This document shows, in pieces, positions 1 through 5,679 of a stretch of 5,679 bases of DNA. The notes beneath the pieces were generated by a model, which saw only the letters and a list, made by a program, of their open reading frames with translations, ran no database searches and was not told the DNA's origin. Source of the stretch: Spirochaetaceae bacterium (lineage in GTDB: Bacteria > Spirochaetota > Spirochaetia > Treponematales > Breznakiellaceae); contig JAIRXO010000207.1 in the NCBI GenBank assembly GCA_031268255.1, positions 1-5,679 on the forward strand. The letters are read 5' to 3'. The first letter of the stretch is position 1; every line of letters starts with the position of its first letter. A program made the position numbers and the translations under genes.

Positions 1-1
1 C

Positions 2-169
2 GGGGTTCTCGCGCTTATTCTGGCTGTATGCGGTATACTGCTGATACGGGGGGAAGAAGAAGTAGCCAATAACCCAATCCGTGGGGGTAGGACGGGATCG
101 CCGAATCCGCTAAACCAAAGCCCGGCAGGGGCTCTCCGAGACCCTGCCGTGACGGTATGTTGCGGGTGA
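2..169 (+). CDS. Possible 3' end of an upstream membrane-protein gene (partial)
   Basis: Frame 2 is open from the window edge to a TGA at 167-169, giving 55 residues. The first ~16 residues (GVLALILAVCGILLIR) look like a transmembrane helix, followed by the acidic patch GEEEV, a common pattern at the end of a membrane protein. The codons of this first part look like those of the downstream genes. After about residue 25 the peptide (NNPIRGGRTG onward) is low in hydrophobic order and lies in DNA that forms RNA-like stems, so the tail is probably not native coding sequence. The real gene may have been cut or given a new C-terminus by whatever placed the structured element here. The family cannot be named from so short a piece. 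A non-coding origin for the whole stretch is possible. Confidence 0.35.
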   Translation, partial: GVLALILAVCGILLIRGEEEVANNPIRGGRTGSPNPLNQSPAGALRDPAVTVCCG

Positions 170-181
170 GGAAGCCCGTCC
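90..181 (+). other. Multi-branch fold, possible structured RNA or group II intron remnant
   Basis: GGACGGG at 90-96 pairs perfectly with CCCGTCC at 175-181. Inside this closing stem is a perfect 8-bp hairpin, CGGCAGGG at 123-130 with CCCTGCCG at 142-149, with an 11-base loop. This is the shape of a multi-branch RNA. The run from CCGTGACGG (147-155) through GAGGAAGC (168-175) and on to GAGGGAACAC (206-215) recalls, from memory, the domain I core of group IIC introns such as the Oceanobacillus iheyensis intron, which has CCGTGGCGACATGG, GAAGGAAGC and GAGGAACAC in the same order. I cannot align them here. No reverse transcriptase or clear domain V follows, so an intron origin would mean a remnant. 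The strand is inferred from that resemblance. Confidence 0.4.
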
Positions 182-207
182 GAGGGGGAGCCGGAGCCAA
201 CTACTGA

Positions 208-418
208 GGGAACACAAGGCAAACCAATCCGGGAAGCGCATAGGAAAGAAGTGGTATGATGATTTCCTGTAAGTGCCGGGAGCCGCATCCAGTTTGTTTC
301 GGAGCTTTGGGCCGCGTAGCGGACCTGCGGAGAAACAGACGATGCGGCTCCCGGCGTACTGCGAGAAAACATACTAACACTCACCGCTCTTCCCGGATTA
401 CGTTTGGTTAGTGCTCCC
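208..418. repeat. Large nested imperfect inverted repeat (about 210 bp)
   Basis: Three tiers of complementary arms share one centre. The outer tier is GGGAACAC 208-215 with GTGCTCCC 411-418 (one mismatch). The middle tier is 220-238 with 385-406, built on AATCCGGGAAG against CTTCCCGGATT, with CAAAC against GTTTG outside it and small bulges. The inner tier is GCCGGGAGCCGCATC 275-289 with GATGCGGCTCCCGGC 341-355, 15 bp without mismatch, then TGTTTC 295-300 with GAAACA 332-337. The apex carries a further hairpin at 309-325 (CCGC, loop GTA, GCGG). A side hairpin, AGGAAA 242-247 with TTTCCT 263-268, sits on the left arm. No T-run follows any stem, so a simple terminator is unlikely. It could be a folded RNA, a foldback element of the MITE type, or the 3' part of the structured element at 90-181. 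No target-site duplication is visible. Confidence 0.65.
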
Positions 419-436
419 CCCATATATGAAACGGGC

Positions 437-465
437 TTGCGGAAGGCGGCGGTAATAGTTATAAT
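437..465 (+). promoter_or_regulatory. Sigma70-type promoter of the export operon
   Basis: TTGCGG (437-442, half match to TTGACA) is followed after exactly 17 bp by a perfect TATAAT (460-465). Transcription would start near 472, leaving a leader of about 27 bases with the ribosome site and the GTG start at 499. It lies just downstream of the 208-418 palindrome and is the only strong promoter-like site I see before the operon. No operator repeat is evident around it. Confidence 0.6.
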
Positions 466-486
466 GAGCTAACATTTTGAAGGTGC

Positions 487-494
487 GGGAGGTG
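487..494 (+). promoter_or_regulatory. Ribosome binding site for the GTG-started ATPase gene
   Basis: GGGAGGTG contains a GGAGG core at 488-492, six bases before the GTG at 499. This spacing favours GTG 499. Another in-frame GTG at 505 is a weaker choice at 12 bases. Confidence 0.7.
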
Positions 495-498
495 TGTC

Positions 499-1188
499 GT
501 GACAGTGGTAAAAGCGGAAAAGCTGGTTAAGGATTACGGGCTTGGCGGGCAGACCGTACATGCCCTGCGGGGAGTTTCCCTTGATTTTGAGGAGGGGGAA
601 TTTTCCGTCATAGCCGGGCCGTCGGGGTCAGGTAAATCAACTTTCCTCCATCTGGCCGGCTGCCTGGATACCCTGAGCGGCGGGACCATGCGCATAGGCG
701 GGGAAGATACGGCGGGTCTTTCCAGAAAAGCCCTTGCCCTTTTGCGGCGGAAGAACATAGGGTTTATTTTTCAGGCGTATAACCTCATCCCTGTTCTGTC
801 GGCTGCGGAAAACATTTCGCTTCCCCTTATACTTCTGGGTGTTGATAAAAAAGAGATTCAGGACCGTCTTGCCTCGGTGATAGAACCTCTGGGTCTTGGG
901 GGCATGGAAAGGCGCCGGCCCAGGGAGATGTCGGGCGGGCAGCAGCAGAGGGTGGCCATTGCCAGGGCGCTGATAAAAAAGCCCGCGTTGATTCTGGCCG
1001 ACGAACCGACGGCAAATCTGGATTCCCAAACTGGCGGGGAAATTCTCGATCTCATGATGAAGCTCAATGAGAGCGAAGGGACCACGTTTATCTTTTCGAC
1101 TCATGATAAAATGGTTATGGATTATGCACGGCGTATCATCATGATACGCGATGGTCAGATTGAAGCCGATGAACGGCGTTCGGCCTGA
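499..1188 (+). CDS. ABC transporter ATP-binding protein, MacB/LolD type
   Basis: This is a cytoplasmic ATPase of 229 aa, the usual length for stand-alone LolD/MacB-type nucleotide-binding domains. It would power the two FtsX-type permeases encoded next. All motifs are intact: Walker A GPSGSGKST at residues 40-48, Q-loop Q92 in FIFQAYNLIP, signature MSGGQQQR at 144-151, Walker B LILADE at 164-169, D-loop NLD at 173-175 and switch histidine H202. The segment after the Q-loop (NLIPVLSAAEN) is closer to MacB-type ATPases (NLLPxLTAxEN) than to E. coli LolD. Family members extract lipoproteins or move peptides and drugs by mechanotransmission; the substrate here is unknown. The start is GTG at 499, chosen for the well-spaced GGAGG. 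It is the first operon gene and ends 12 bp before the permease gene. Confidence 0.95.
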   Translation: MTVVKAEKLVKDYGLGGQTVHALRGVSLDFEEGEFSVIAGPSGSGKSTFLHLAGCLDTLSGGTMRIGGEDTAGLSRKALALLRRKNIGFIFQAYNLIPVLSAAENISLPLILLGVDKKEIQDRLASVIEPLGLGGMERRRPREMSGGQQQRVAIARALIKKPALILADEPTANLDSQTGGEILDLMMKLNESEGTTFIFSTHDKMVMDYARRIIMIRDGQIEADERRSA

Positions 1189-1200
1189 GGAGGCGCGGTA

Positions 1201-2901
1201 ATGGAACTAATGCGCATTGCCTTTCGCAATCTGGCCCGTCACAGGGTAAAGAGTCTGCTCACCATTCTGGCGGTGTGCATCAGCGTCTGCCTCTATATTG
1301 TCGCCGACGGCTGGCTTACCGGCATGAACATTGATTCGGTACGGAATATCGCTGTCTTTGAGATAGGCGCGGCCAAGCTCCAGAGCGGCGCCTACTATGA
1401 CAAAAAGGACGATCTTCCGATGTATGAAAGTTTCAGATGCTGGGAGCGGTACGCGGACGGTCTTGACAGGGCGGGTTATGACAGCGCGCCCCGTTTTGTA
1501 TTTACCGGAACTGTTTATTCCGAATCGGCCTCGGCGCCCATGATGGTTATAGGCTGCGATCCTGTTTCGGAAGAGAGGCTGCTCCGTTATCCTGCGTATA
1601 TGGAATCGGGCCGCTATATCAAAAACGGCGCTTTCGAGGTGGTGCTTGGCGCGGTAACCGCCGACAGGCTCGGCGTGGGTATTCCCCAGCGGCCTTCGCG
1701 GATGGACCTGGAAAACCTCGCCGCCTCCCTTGCTCCCGAACACAGGGAATTTGTGCTGGGCCTGTACGAGGCGGCGGCCTCGCGGCGGGGCGGCCTCTAC
1801 GCGCCCAAAGAAGAAGAACCCCGTCCGGGGGAGGAGCGGCGGGTCCTTAAAAAAAACATCAGCGATTCTGATATGGACCGTTACTGGAAAATCCTGGAAA
1901 ACGCGGGGCGCATGAATATACGCATCTCCACGGTCCTTGACATCAAGGCGGCTCCCGAAGCGGTACGGGAGGAAAGGTTTGACCGTGAACTTGCCCCGGC
2001 CTTAAACGCCCGAGAGCTTGAGCTTTTCTACCAGGCTTACGAATTTGACGAACTGTTAAAAACCTGGTATCTGGTGTCTGAGGACAGGGAAGTTCAGGAT
2101 GAGGTTTTGGCCGCCATGAACAGGGTCTCGTATCCCGGGGCCATACGGCATGTAAACCAGTTGATCTCCGCGGTGCTTGCCGGGGTGGTCAATGCTCCCA
2201 ATCCAAAAAACAACAACAATACCGCCTGGATTCCCCTGGATGTGCTGCAGGACGAGGCCGGGCTCATGCTGGAAGGCCGTGTTACGGAACTTCTGGTCAG
2301 GAAAAAGAACGCCGATGACTCAAGGGTTCCCGGAAAGGACGAAAGCCCCCAGGCGATAAAGGCGGCCTTTTTGAAAGCCGGCGGCGTCCTTGAAGGCGAT
2401 CTGGATATTTTTCCCTGGCAGGGTTATGTGCAGGATTACCTTGGCGCTTCCGCCGGAGACAATATACCCACCCGTATCATGACGGGGCTCCTTTTTCTCC
2501 TTTCCTTCCTGGGTATCGCCAATACCATGCTCCTGGCCGTTCTTGAGCGGACAAAGGAGCTGGGCATGATGCGGGCCCTGGGCATGACCGACGGCCAACT
2601 GACAGGCGCCTGCATGATGGAAGCGGGAATGACCGGGCTTTTCGGTTCTCTTTTGGGCATACTGGCGGGCTGCCTTATCAATATCCCCCTGGTCGCCTAC
2701 GGCCTTGACTTTACCGCCATGGCCGAATCCGTGGGGGGCGACATGGGCTACCGGGTTACCGGCATTTTCCGTTCCGTGTGGAATATCCCCGTCATTGCCG
2801 GTTCTGGCGTCATCGCCACCATACTCGCGTCCTGCGCGGCCTTTTTTCCTGTCCGCGGGGTTCTCCGTATGCCGGTTACCGAATCTCTACGTTTTGAATA
2901 G
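1201..2901 (+). CDS. FtsX/LolE-type ABC permease with enlarged periplasmic region
   Basis: This inner-membrane permease of 566 aa is a likely partner of the preceding ATPase. The topology is that of the MacB/LolC/LolE family: cytoplasmic start RIAFRNLARHR, membrane helix 1 at about 18-38, a periplasmic domain at about 40-424, then helices at about 427-447, 474-500 and 529-549. The coupling segment ERTKELGMMRALGM (449-462) after helix 2 is the family hallmark. Family members are usually about 400-430 aa. The extra length lies at about residues 164-312, a charged, probably helical stretch between LGVGIP and the strand region starting RHVNQLIS. After it the fold resumes with NNNNTAWIPLDVLQ (337-350), resembling the usual 'vyIPL..lQ' element. 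The stop codon TGA of the previous gene overlaps the GAGGAGG ribosome site (1187-1193), seven bases before this ATG. It probably pairs with the next permease as a heterodimer. Confidence 0.92.
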   Translation: MELMRIAFRNLARHRVKSLLTILAVCISVCLYIVADGWLTGMNIDSVRNIAVFEIGAAKLQSGAYYDKKDDLPMYESFRCWERYADGLDRAGYDSAPRFVFTGTVYSESASAPMMVIGCDPVSEERLLRYPAYMESGRYIKNGAFEVVLGAVTADRLGVGIPQRPSRMDLENLAASLAPEHREFVLGLYEAAASRRGGLYAPKEEEPRPGEERRVLKKNISDSDMDRYWKILENAGRMNIRISTVLDIKAAPEAVREERFDRELAPALNARELELFYQAYEFDELLKTWYLVSEDREVQDEVLAAMNRVSYPGAIRHVNQLISAVLAGVVNAPNPKNNNNTAWIPLDVLQDEAGLMLEGRVTELLVRKKNADDSRVPGKDESPQAIKAAFLKAGGVLEGDLDIFPWQGYVQDYLGASAGDNIPTRIMTGLLFLLSFLGIANTMLLAVLERTKELGMMRALGMTDGQLTGACMMEAGMTGLFGSLLGILAGCLINIPLVAYGLDFTAMAESVGGDMGYRVTGIFRSVWNIPVIAGSGVIATILASCAAFFPVRGVLRMPVTESLRFE

Positions 2902-2909
2902 GAGGCAGT

Positions 2910-4184
2910 ATGCGCTATGGCGGAGGGTTTGCCGTTCTCATAACTATCGCGTACCGGAACATCTGGCGGAATATGCGGCGTACCATCTTCTGTATCGCCG
3001 CCGCCGCTGTCGCGGTGTTTTTTATGGTCTTTATGCAGGCCTGGATGGCCGGGATGATGAACAACATAGAAGAAGTGGTCCAGGTTTTTGAGACCGGACA
3101 GGTCAGCGTGGTATCTTCCCGCTTTGAATCTGAAAAGGAATACTATCCGGTTCAGTTTCCCCTGGAAGATGATACAGGCGCCCCTGTGCCCGCATCCCGC
3201 CTGGAAAGCCTCATACTCGGCATTGACGGGGTACGGGCTGTTCTGCCCCGCGTCATGGCCTATGCCACTCTCCAGGACAGCACGGTTAAACACGCCCTCC
3301 TGTGGGGCATAAGGACAGAAGAAGAACTGGCCCTGCATAACTTTAATCTTATTTCACGGGGCAGCGGCCTTGTGGAAGGGCGCTATCCCGCGCCGGGGGC
3401 AAGGGAATGTGCCATAGGAAGCAGGATGGCGGAAAAAGCGGGATTTAAAATAGGCGACCGTATTCCCCTTAAAACCGTGTCAGCCCAGTTTTCCGACAAG
3501 ATGTGGAACCCGGTCATTACGGGGATATTCCGTTTTGATTATCTTAAATACGACGAGGATGTAATCATCACCGATCTTGAAGATCTCAGCCGCCTTTTGG
3601 TTTTGGGAGAAGGCGTCCAGCAGCTTTTTATTTATACTGAAAAAAATTCCCAAAGCCGTGCCGTAAGCGGGGTCCTCAAGACTCTTTTGGGTGAAGGAGC
3701 GGTGGTCAAGGACTGGACGGATAATTATTTTGTATCCGTTATGCGGCAGAGCATGATACTCTACGCGGTGGTCTATCTTATATTCCTTATAGTGGCAAGT
3801 TTTCTCATTATCAATACCATGGTGATGATTATCCACGAGCGCATCAAGGAGATAGGGATGATGGGAAGCCTGGGCATGACCCGCCGGGAAATCGTCCTGG
3901 TCTTTTTCCTTGAATCCGTGTTTCTCAGCGTACTTGGTTCCCTGGCAGGCTGCGCCGCCGGGGGCATAGCTACCTTTGTGTTTTCTTTTTTCCCTTTGGA
4001 CTTTACCGCCCTTACAGGCGGCGGCTTTAAGGAATTCCCCATGGCGGGCACCCTTGTCGTGTCCTTTGATCCGCGCATATTGATGCAGGGTTTTATCTTC
4101 GGCGTGGTGACAGCCTCTCTCTGCGCCCTGATCCCCTCTCTTAAAAGCGCCTTTGTGGAACCCGTAGAGGCGTTACGGCGATAA
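2910..4184 (+). CDS. FtsX/LolE-type ABC permease, second subunit
   Basis: The second inner-membrane permease is 424 aa, a normal length for LolC/LolE-type proteins. It starts with LITIAYRNIWRNMRRT (10-25), the usual cytoplasmic lead-in, then membrane helix 1 at about 26-45, a periplasmic domain at about 46-280 and helices at about 283-307, 335-361 and 389-410. The coupling segment HERIKEIGMMGSLGM (309-323) matches the one in the first permease, and both proteins have LDFTA after helix 3, so the two are paralogues that probably form a LolC/LolE-like heterodimer. The ribosome site AGGAGG (2900-2905) overlaps the TAG stop of the previous gene. It lies only four bases before the ATG, so translation is probably coupled. 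No better in-frame start is present before the conserved region. It lacks the large insertion of the first permease. Confidence 0.92.
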   Translation: MRYGGGFAVLITIAYRNIWRNMRRTIFCIAAAAVAVFFMVFMQAWMAGMMNNIEEVVQVFETGQVSVVSSRFESEKEYYPVQFPLEDDTGAPVPASRLESLILGIDGVRAVLPRVMAYATLQDSTVKHALLWGIRTEEELALHNFNLISRGSGLVEGRYPAPGARECAIGSRMAEKAGFKIGDRIPLKTVSAQFSDKMWNPVITGIFRFDYLKYDEDVIITDLEDLSRLLVLGEGVQQLFIYTEKNSQSRAVSGVLKTLLGEGAVVKDWTDNYFVSVMRQSMILYAVVYLIFLIVASFLIINTMVMIIHERIKEIGMMGSLGMTRREIVLVFFLESVFLSVLGSLAGCAAGGIATFVFSFFPLDFTALTGGGFKEFPMAGTLVVSFDPRILMQGFIFGVVTASLCALIPSLKSAFVEPVEALRR

Positions 4185-4185
4185 C

Positions 4186-4191
4186 AGGAGG
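4186..4191 (+). promoter_or_regulatory. Ribosome binding site deciding between two adjacent ATGs
   Basis: A perfect AGGAGG lies three bases before ATG 4195 and six before ATG 4198. The second spacing is the better one, so the LolA-like protein may begin at Met2 (4198). The product would differ by one residue. Confidence 0.6.
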
Positions 4192-4194
4192 TTT

Positions 4195-4938
4195 ATGATG
4201 AAAACGGGAATAACCGTAGTGTTGTTTGTTTTTCTGGCGGTTTTATCCGTCTACGGGCAGACCCCTTCCGCCCAGGAACTGCTGCATCAGGTTGACGCCA
4301 ATGAGATTTACAGGACCATACGTTATGAAGGGGAAATGATCATTGAGTATCAGGGCCGCCGTTTTGTAAAAACCATGAACGCCCAGGCAAGGGAAAACCG
4401 GGACAGCTTTGTTGAATTTACCAATGCTGAGGACCGGGGCACCAAATACCTTAAACAGAACGGGAGGCTCTATGTATACAGCCCCGATACCGAGGAGGTA
4501 ATGCTCATATCGGGACACATGCTCAAGGAATCCATGATGGGGTCGGACCTTTCCTATGAGGATACCATAGAAAACGAGGGGCTTGCCGGACGGTATGACG
4601 CGGTCCTTGCCGGAACAGAATCGTATAACGGCAGAAGCGCGTGGGTTCTGGAATTGACTGCCAGGCGGCGTACCGAAAGTTACCCCCGGCGTAAACTCTG
4701 GATAGACACCGAAAATCTTGACCTCCTCCACTACGAACTTTTTGCCCTTTCCGGGGCGAAGCTCAAGGAATACAGCCTGATAAGGGCGGAGCGCATAGGA
4801 AACCGCCGTTTCCCGGTAGAGTCTGAAATGCGGGACCTGCTCCGCAGGGGCAGCAAGACAAGTTTCATCCTTAATTCGCTTGTTCTTGATGAACCAATAC
4901 CCGATTCGGTTTTCTCGATGAGGAATCTGGAACGATGA
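4195..4938 (+). CDS. LolA-like periplasmic outer-membrane lipoprotein-sorting protein
   Basis: This is a secreted protein of 247 aa (246 if it starts at 4198). Residues 3-21 form a signal peptide (lysine, then TGITVVLFVFLAVLSVYG), with likely signal peptidase I cleavage before QTPSAQ. No lipobox cysteine is present, so the mature protein should be soluble in the periplasm. The body matches the LolA-like 'outer membrane lipoprotein-sorting protein' family (I believe Pfam PF17131): GEMIIEY early on, MMGSDLSYED at 114-123 and RRKLWIDTENLDLLHYELF at 165-183, a typical strand pattern of a half-barrel that holds lipid. Family members often sit beside MmpL/RND or MacB-type exporters. Here it follows both permeases with a 10-bp gap and overlaps the next gene by 4 bp. 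I infer a carrier that takes lipid or lipoprotein from the permease pair to the outer membrane. The family has no settled substrate. Confidence 0.85.
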   Translation: MMKTGITVVLFVFLAVLSVYGQTPSAQELLHQVDANEIYRTIRYEGEMIIEYQGRRFVKTMNAQARENRDSFVEFTNAEDRGTKYLKQNGRLYVYSPDTEEVMLISGHMLKESMMGSDLSYEDTIENEGLAGRYDAVLAGTESYNGRSAWVLELTARRRTESYPRRKLWIDTENLDLLHYELFALSGAKLKEYSLIRAERIGNRRFPVESEMRDLLRRGSKTSFILNSLVLDEPIPDSVFSMRNLER

Positions 4939-5679
4939 AAACAAGGCGGCTCCTGGTCCTTCTCTGCCTGCTTCCGTCATTCCACCTGTGGGGGGACGGC
5001 CCTGTCTTTTCGGGCGTCCTTGACAGTTCCCTTGCCGCGGCCGTCCCCGCCGGAAGCGGAAGTTTTTCCTCAGGGATTGAGGAATACGCGAATCTCAGGC
5101 TTCAGCAGCGTCTTGGAGAAAACGCCGTATTTTACGCCGCCTTTAACTGCGTGGCGGCTTCGGGCAGCCTTGCACTGCCGGGGACAGTACCGGGAGACAA
5201 CTACGCCACGGCGCTGGAACTGGAACGGCTCTTTATGCGTATACGGGGAGAGACCTTTGATGTTGAAGGGGGGCTCCTCCGTCTCGCCTTCGGGTACGCC
5301 CAGGTGTGGGGGCCTTCTGATTTTCTCAATCCCCGTAACCCCCTCATCCCCGACGCGCGGCCCAGGGCGGTCCTGGGCGGAGACCTCGCCTGGTATCCCG
5401 GCGCCATGTCAAAGTTTTTGTTTTTTGCCGCCGCGCCCCAGGACAGCGGGGAACGCTCAGGCGCGGGTACCCGCTTCGGCCTCATGGCCGAGTCCCACCG
5501 GGAAAGATACAGCGTACAGGCCCTCTACGCCTACCAAATTCCCGCCGCCCAGGAATTTCCGGGCGTACAACGCTTTGGCCTCTCTTTCAAACTTGATCTT
5601 ATACTGGGTATAAGTGCCGACGCCCTCTATACCTTTAATTCCGAAAACGGCGGCGGAAAGGAGGGTCTTGCCGCCAGCG
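4935..5679 (+). CDS. Probable outer-membrane beta-barrel protein (3' end outside the window)
   Basis: The frame is open from ATG 4935 to the window edge: 248 codons plus one base, with no stop. The ATG overlaps the previous TGA (ATGA), and GAGGA at 4920-4924 inside the upstream gene can serve as ribosome site. The N-terminus MKTRRLLVLLCLLPSFHLWG is a signal peptide. The mature part (DGPVFSGVLDSSLAA onward) alternates polar and nonpolar residues in short strands, e.g. EEYANLRLQQRLGENAVFYAAFN, as in outer-membrane barrels. VWGPSDFLNPRNPL (124-137) resembles the 'WG..D.lNP.n' segment I associate with DUF1302-like barrels, which in other bacteria are found near LolA-like proteins and RND exporters. 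I infer an outer-membrane partner, end point or cargo of the exporter. Family assignment is tentative; the coding call and secretion are firm. Confidence 0.8.
   Translation, partial: MKTRRLLVLLCLLPSFHLWGDGPVFSGVLDSSLAAAVPAGSGSFSSGIEEYANLRLQQRLGENAVFYAAFNCVAASGSLALPGTVPGDNYATALELERLFMRIRGETFDVEGGLLRLAFGYAQVWGPSDFLNPRNPLIPDARPRAVLGGDLAWYPGAMSKFLFFAAAPQDSGERSGAGTRFGLMAESHRERYSVQALYAYQIPAAQEFPGVQRFGLSFKLDLILGISADALYTFNSENGGGKEGLAAS

Noticed and set aside
15..200. Reverse-strand ORF of 61 codons
   Set aside because: It lies opposite the pairing sequences, is proline-rich without domain features, and has no promoter or ribosome site that stands out.
275..355. Inner perfect hairpin as a rho-independent terminator for the upstream gene
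   Set aside because: The loop is about 51 bases and no T-run follows position 355 (GTACTGCGAG), so the terminator pattern is not met.
275..355. Group II intron domain V
   Set aside because: The GAGCCG...CGGCTC arms resemble a domain V base, but the loop is far too long for the 34-nt domain V, and the two-base bulge and tetraloop are missing.
256..411. A 51-codon + strand ORF starting with two ATGs (MMISCKCREPHP...)
   Set aside because: It lies wholly inside the palindrome, is rich in Arg and Cys with no recognisable pattern, and has only a weak ribosome site. It is most likely a by-product of the structured DNA.
208..418. Retron msr-msd region
   Set aside because: The nested repeat shape is suggestive, but the next gene is an ABC ATPase and no reverse transcriptase is encoded in the window.
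426..455. Nine-codon leader-like ORF (MKRACGRRR) before the operon
   Set aside because: It has no ribosome site and mostly precedes the predicted transcription start near 472, so it would not be in the operon mRNA.
4243..4980. Long reverse-strand ORF of 245 codons
   Set aside because: It is the antisense shadow of the LolA-like gene. The forward frame has a signal peptide, family motifs, a ribosome site and operon context; the reverse has none.
5020..5613. + strand ORF of 197 codons overlapping the barrel gene
   Set aside because: It is in another frame, starts inside the gene that begins at 4935, and has a Pro/Arg/Ser-rich composition typical of a shifted frame.

Overview
The window looks like chromosomal DNA from a GC-rich, diderm bacterium. 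My best guess is a spirochaete of the Treponema type. This rests on general resemblance: the style of the LolA-like protein and of the beta-barrel N-terminus, the strong AGGAGG ribosome sites and the tight gene packing. No marker gene is present to prove it. All confident genes are on the + strand.

Positions 1-498 hold no complete gene. The first ~70 bases read in frame 2 as the C-terminal end of a membrane protein, which runs on to a stop at 167-169. From ~90 to ~418 the DNA is full of pairing sequences: a multi-branch fold at 90-181, then a large imperfect palindrome at 208-418 with three nested stems, the innermost 15 bp and perfect. Parts of the first fold recall, from memory, domain I of bacterial group IIC introns. 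No intron reverse transcriptase or recognisable domain V follows. A good sigma70-type promoter (TTGCGG, 17 bp, TATAAT) sits just after the palindrome at 437-465.

Positions 499-5679 are one tightly packed operon of five genes: a MacB/LolD-type ABC ATPase (229 aa, GTG start), an FtsX/LolE-type permease with an unusually large periplasmic region (566 aa), a second FtsX-type permease of normal size (424 aa), a secreted LolA-like protein (about 247 aa), and the start of a secreted protein that looks like an outer-membrane beta-barrel (at least 248 aa, cut by the window edge). The gaps are 12, 8, 10 and -4 bp.

The likely joint job is envelope export. The ATPase would drive a heterodimeric permease pair that extracts a lipid or lipoprotein from the inner membrane. 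The LolA-like protein would carry it across the periplasm, and the beta-barrel would act at the outer membrane. This is inference from family and gene order; the substrate cannot be read from sequence. The unusual points are the ~150-residue helical insertion in the first permease, the LolA-like carrier where a MacA-type adaptor would be expected, and the structured element directly upstream of the promoter.
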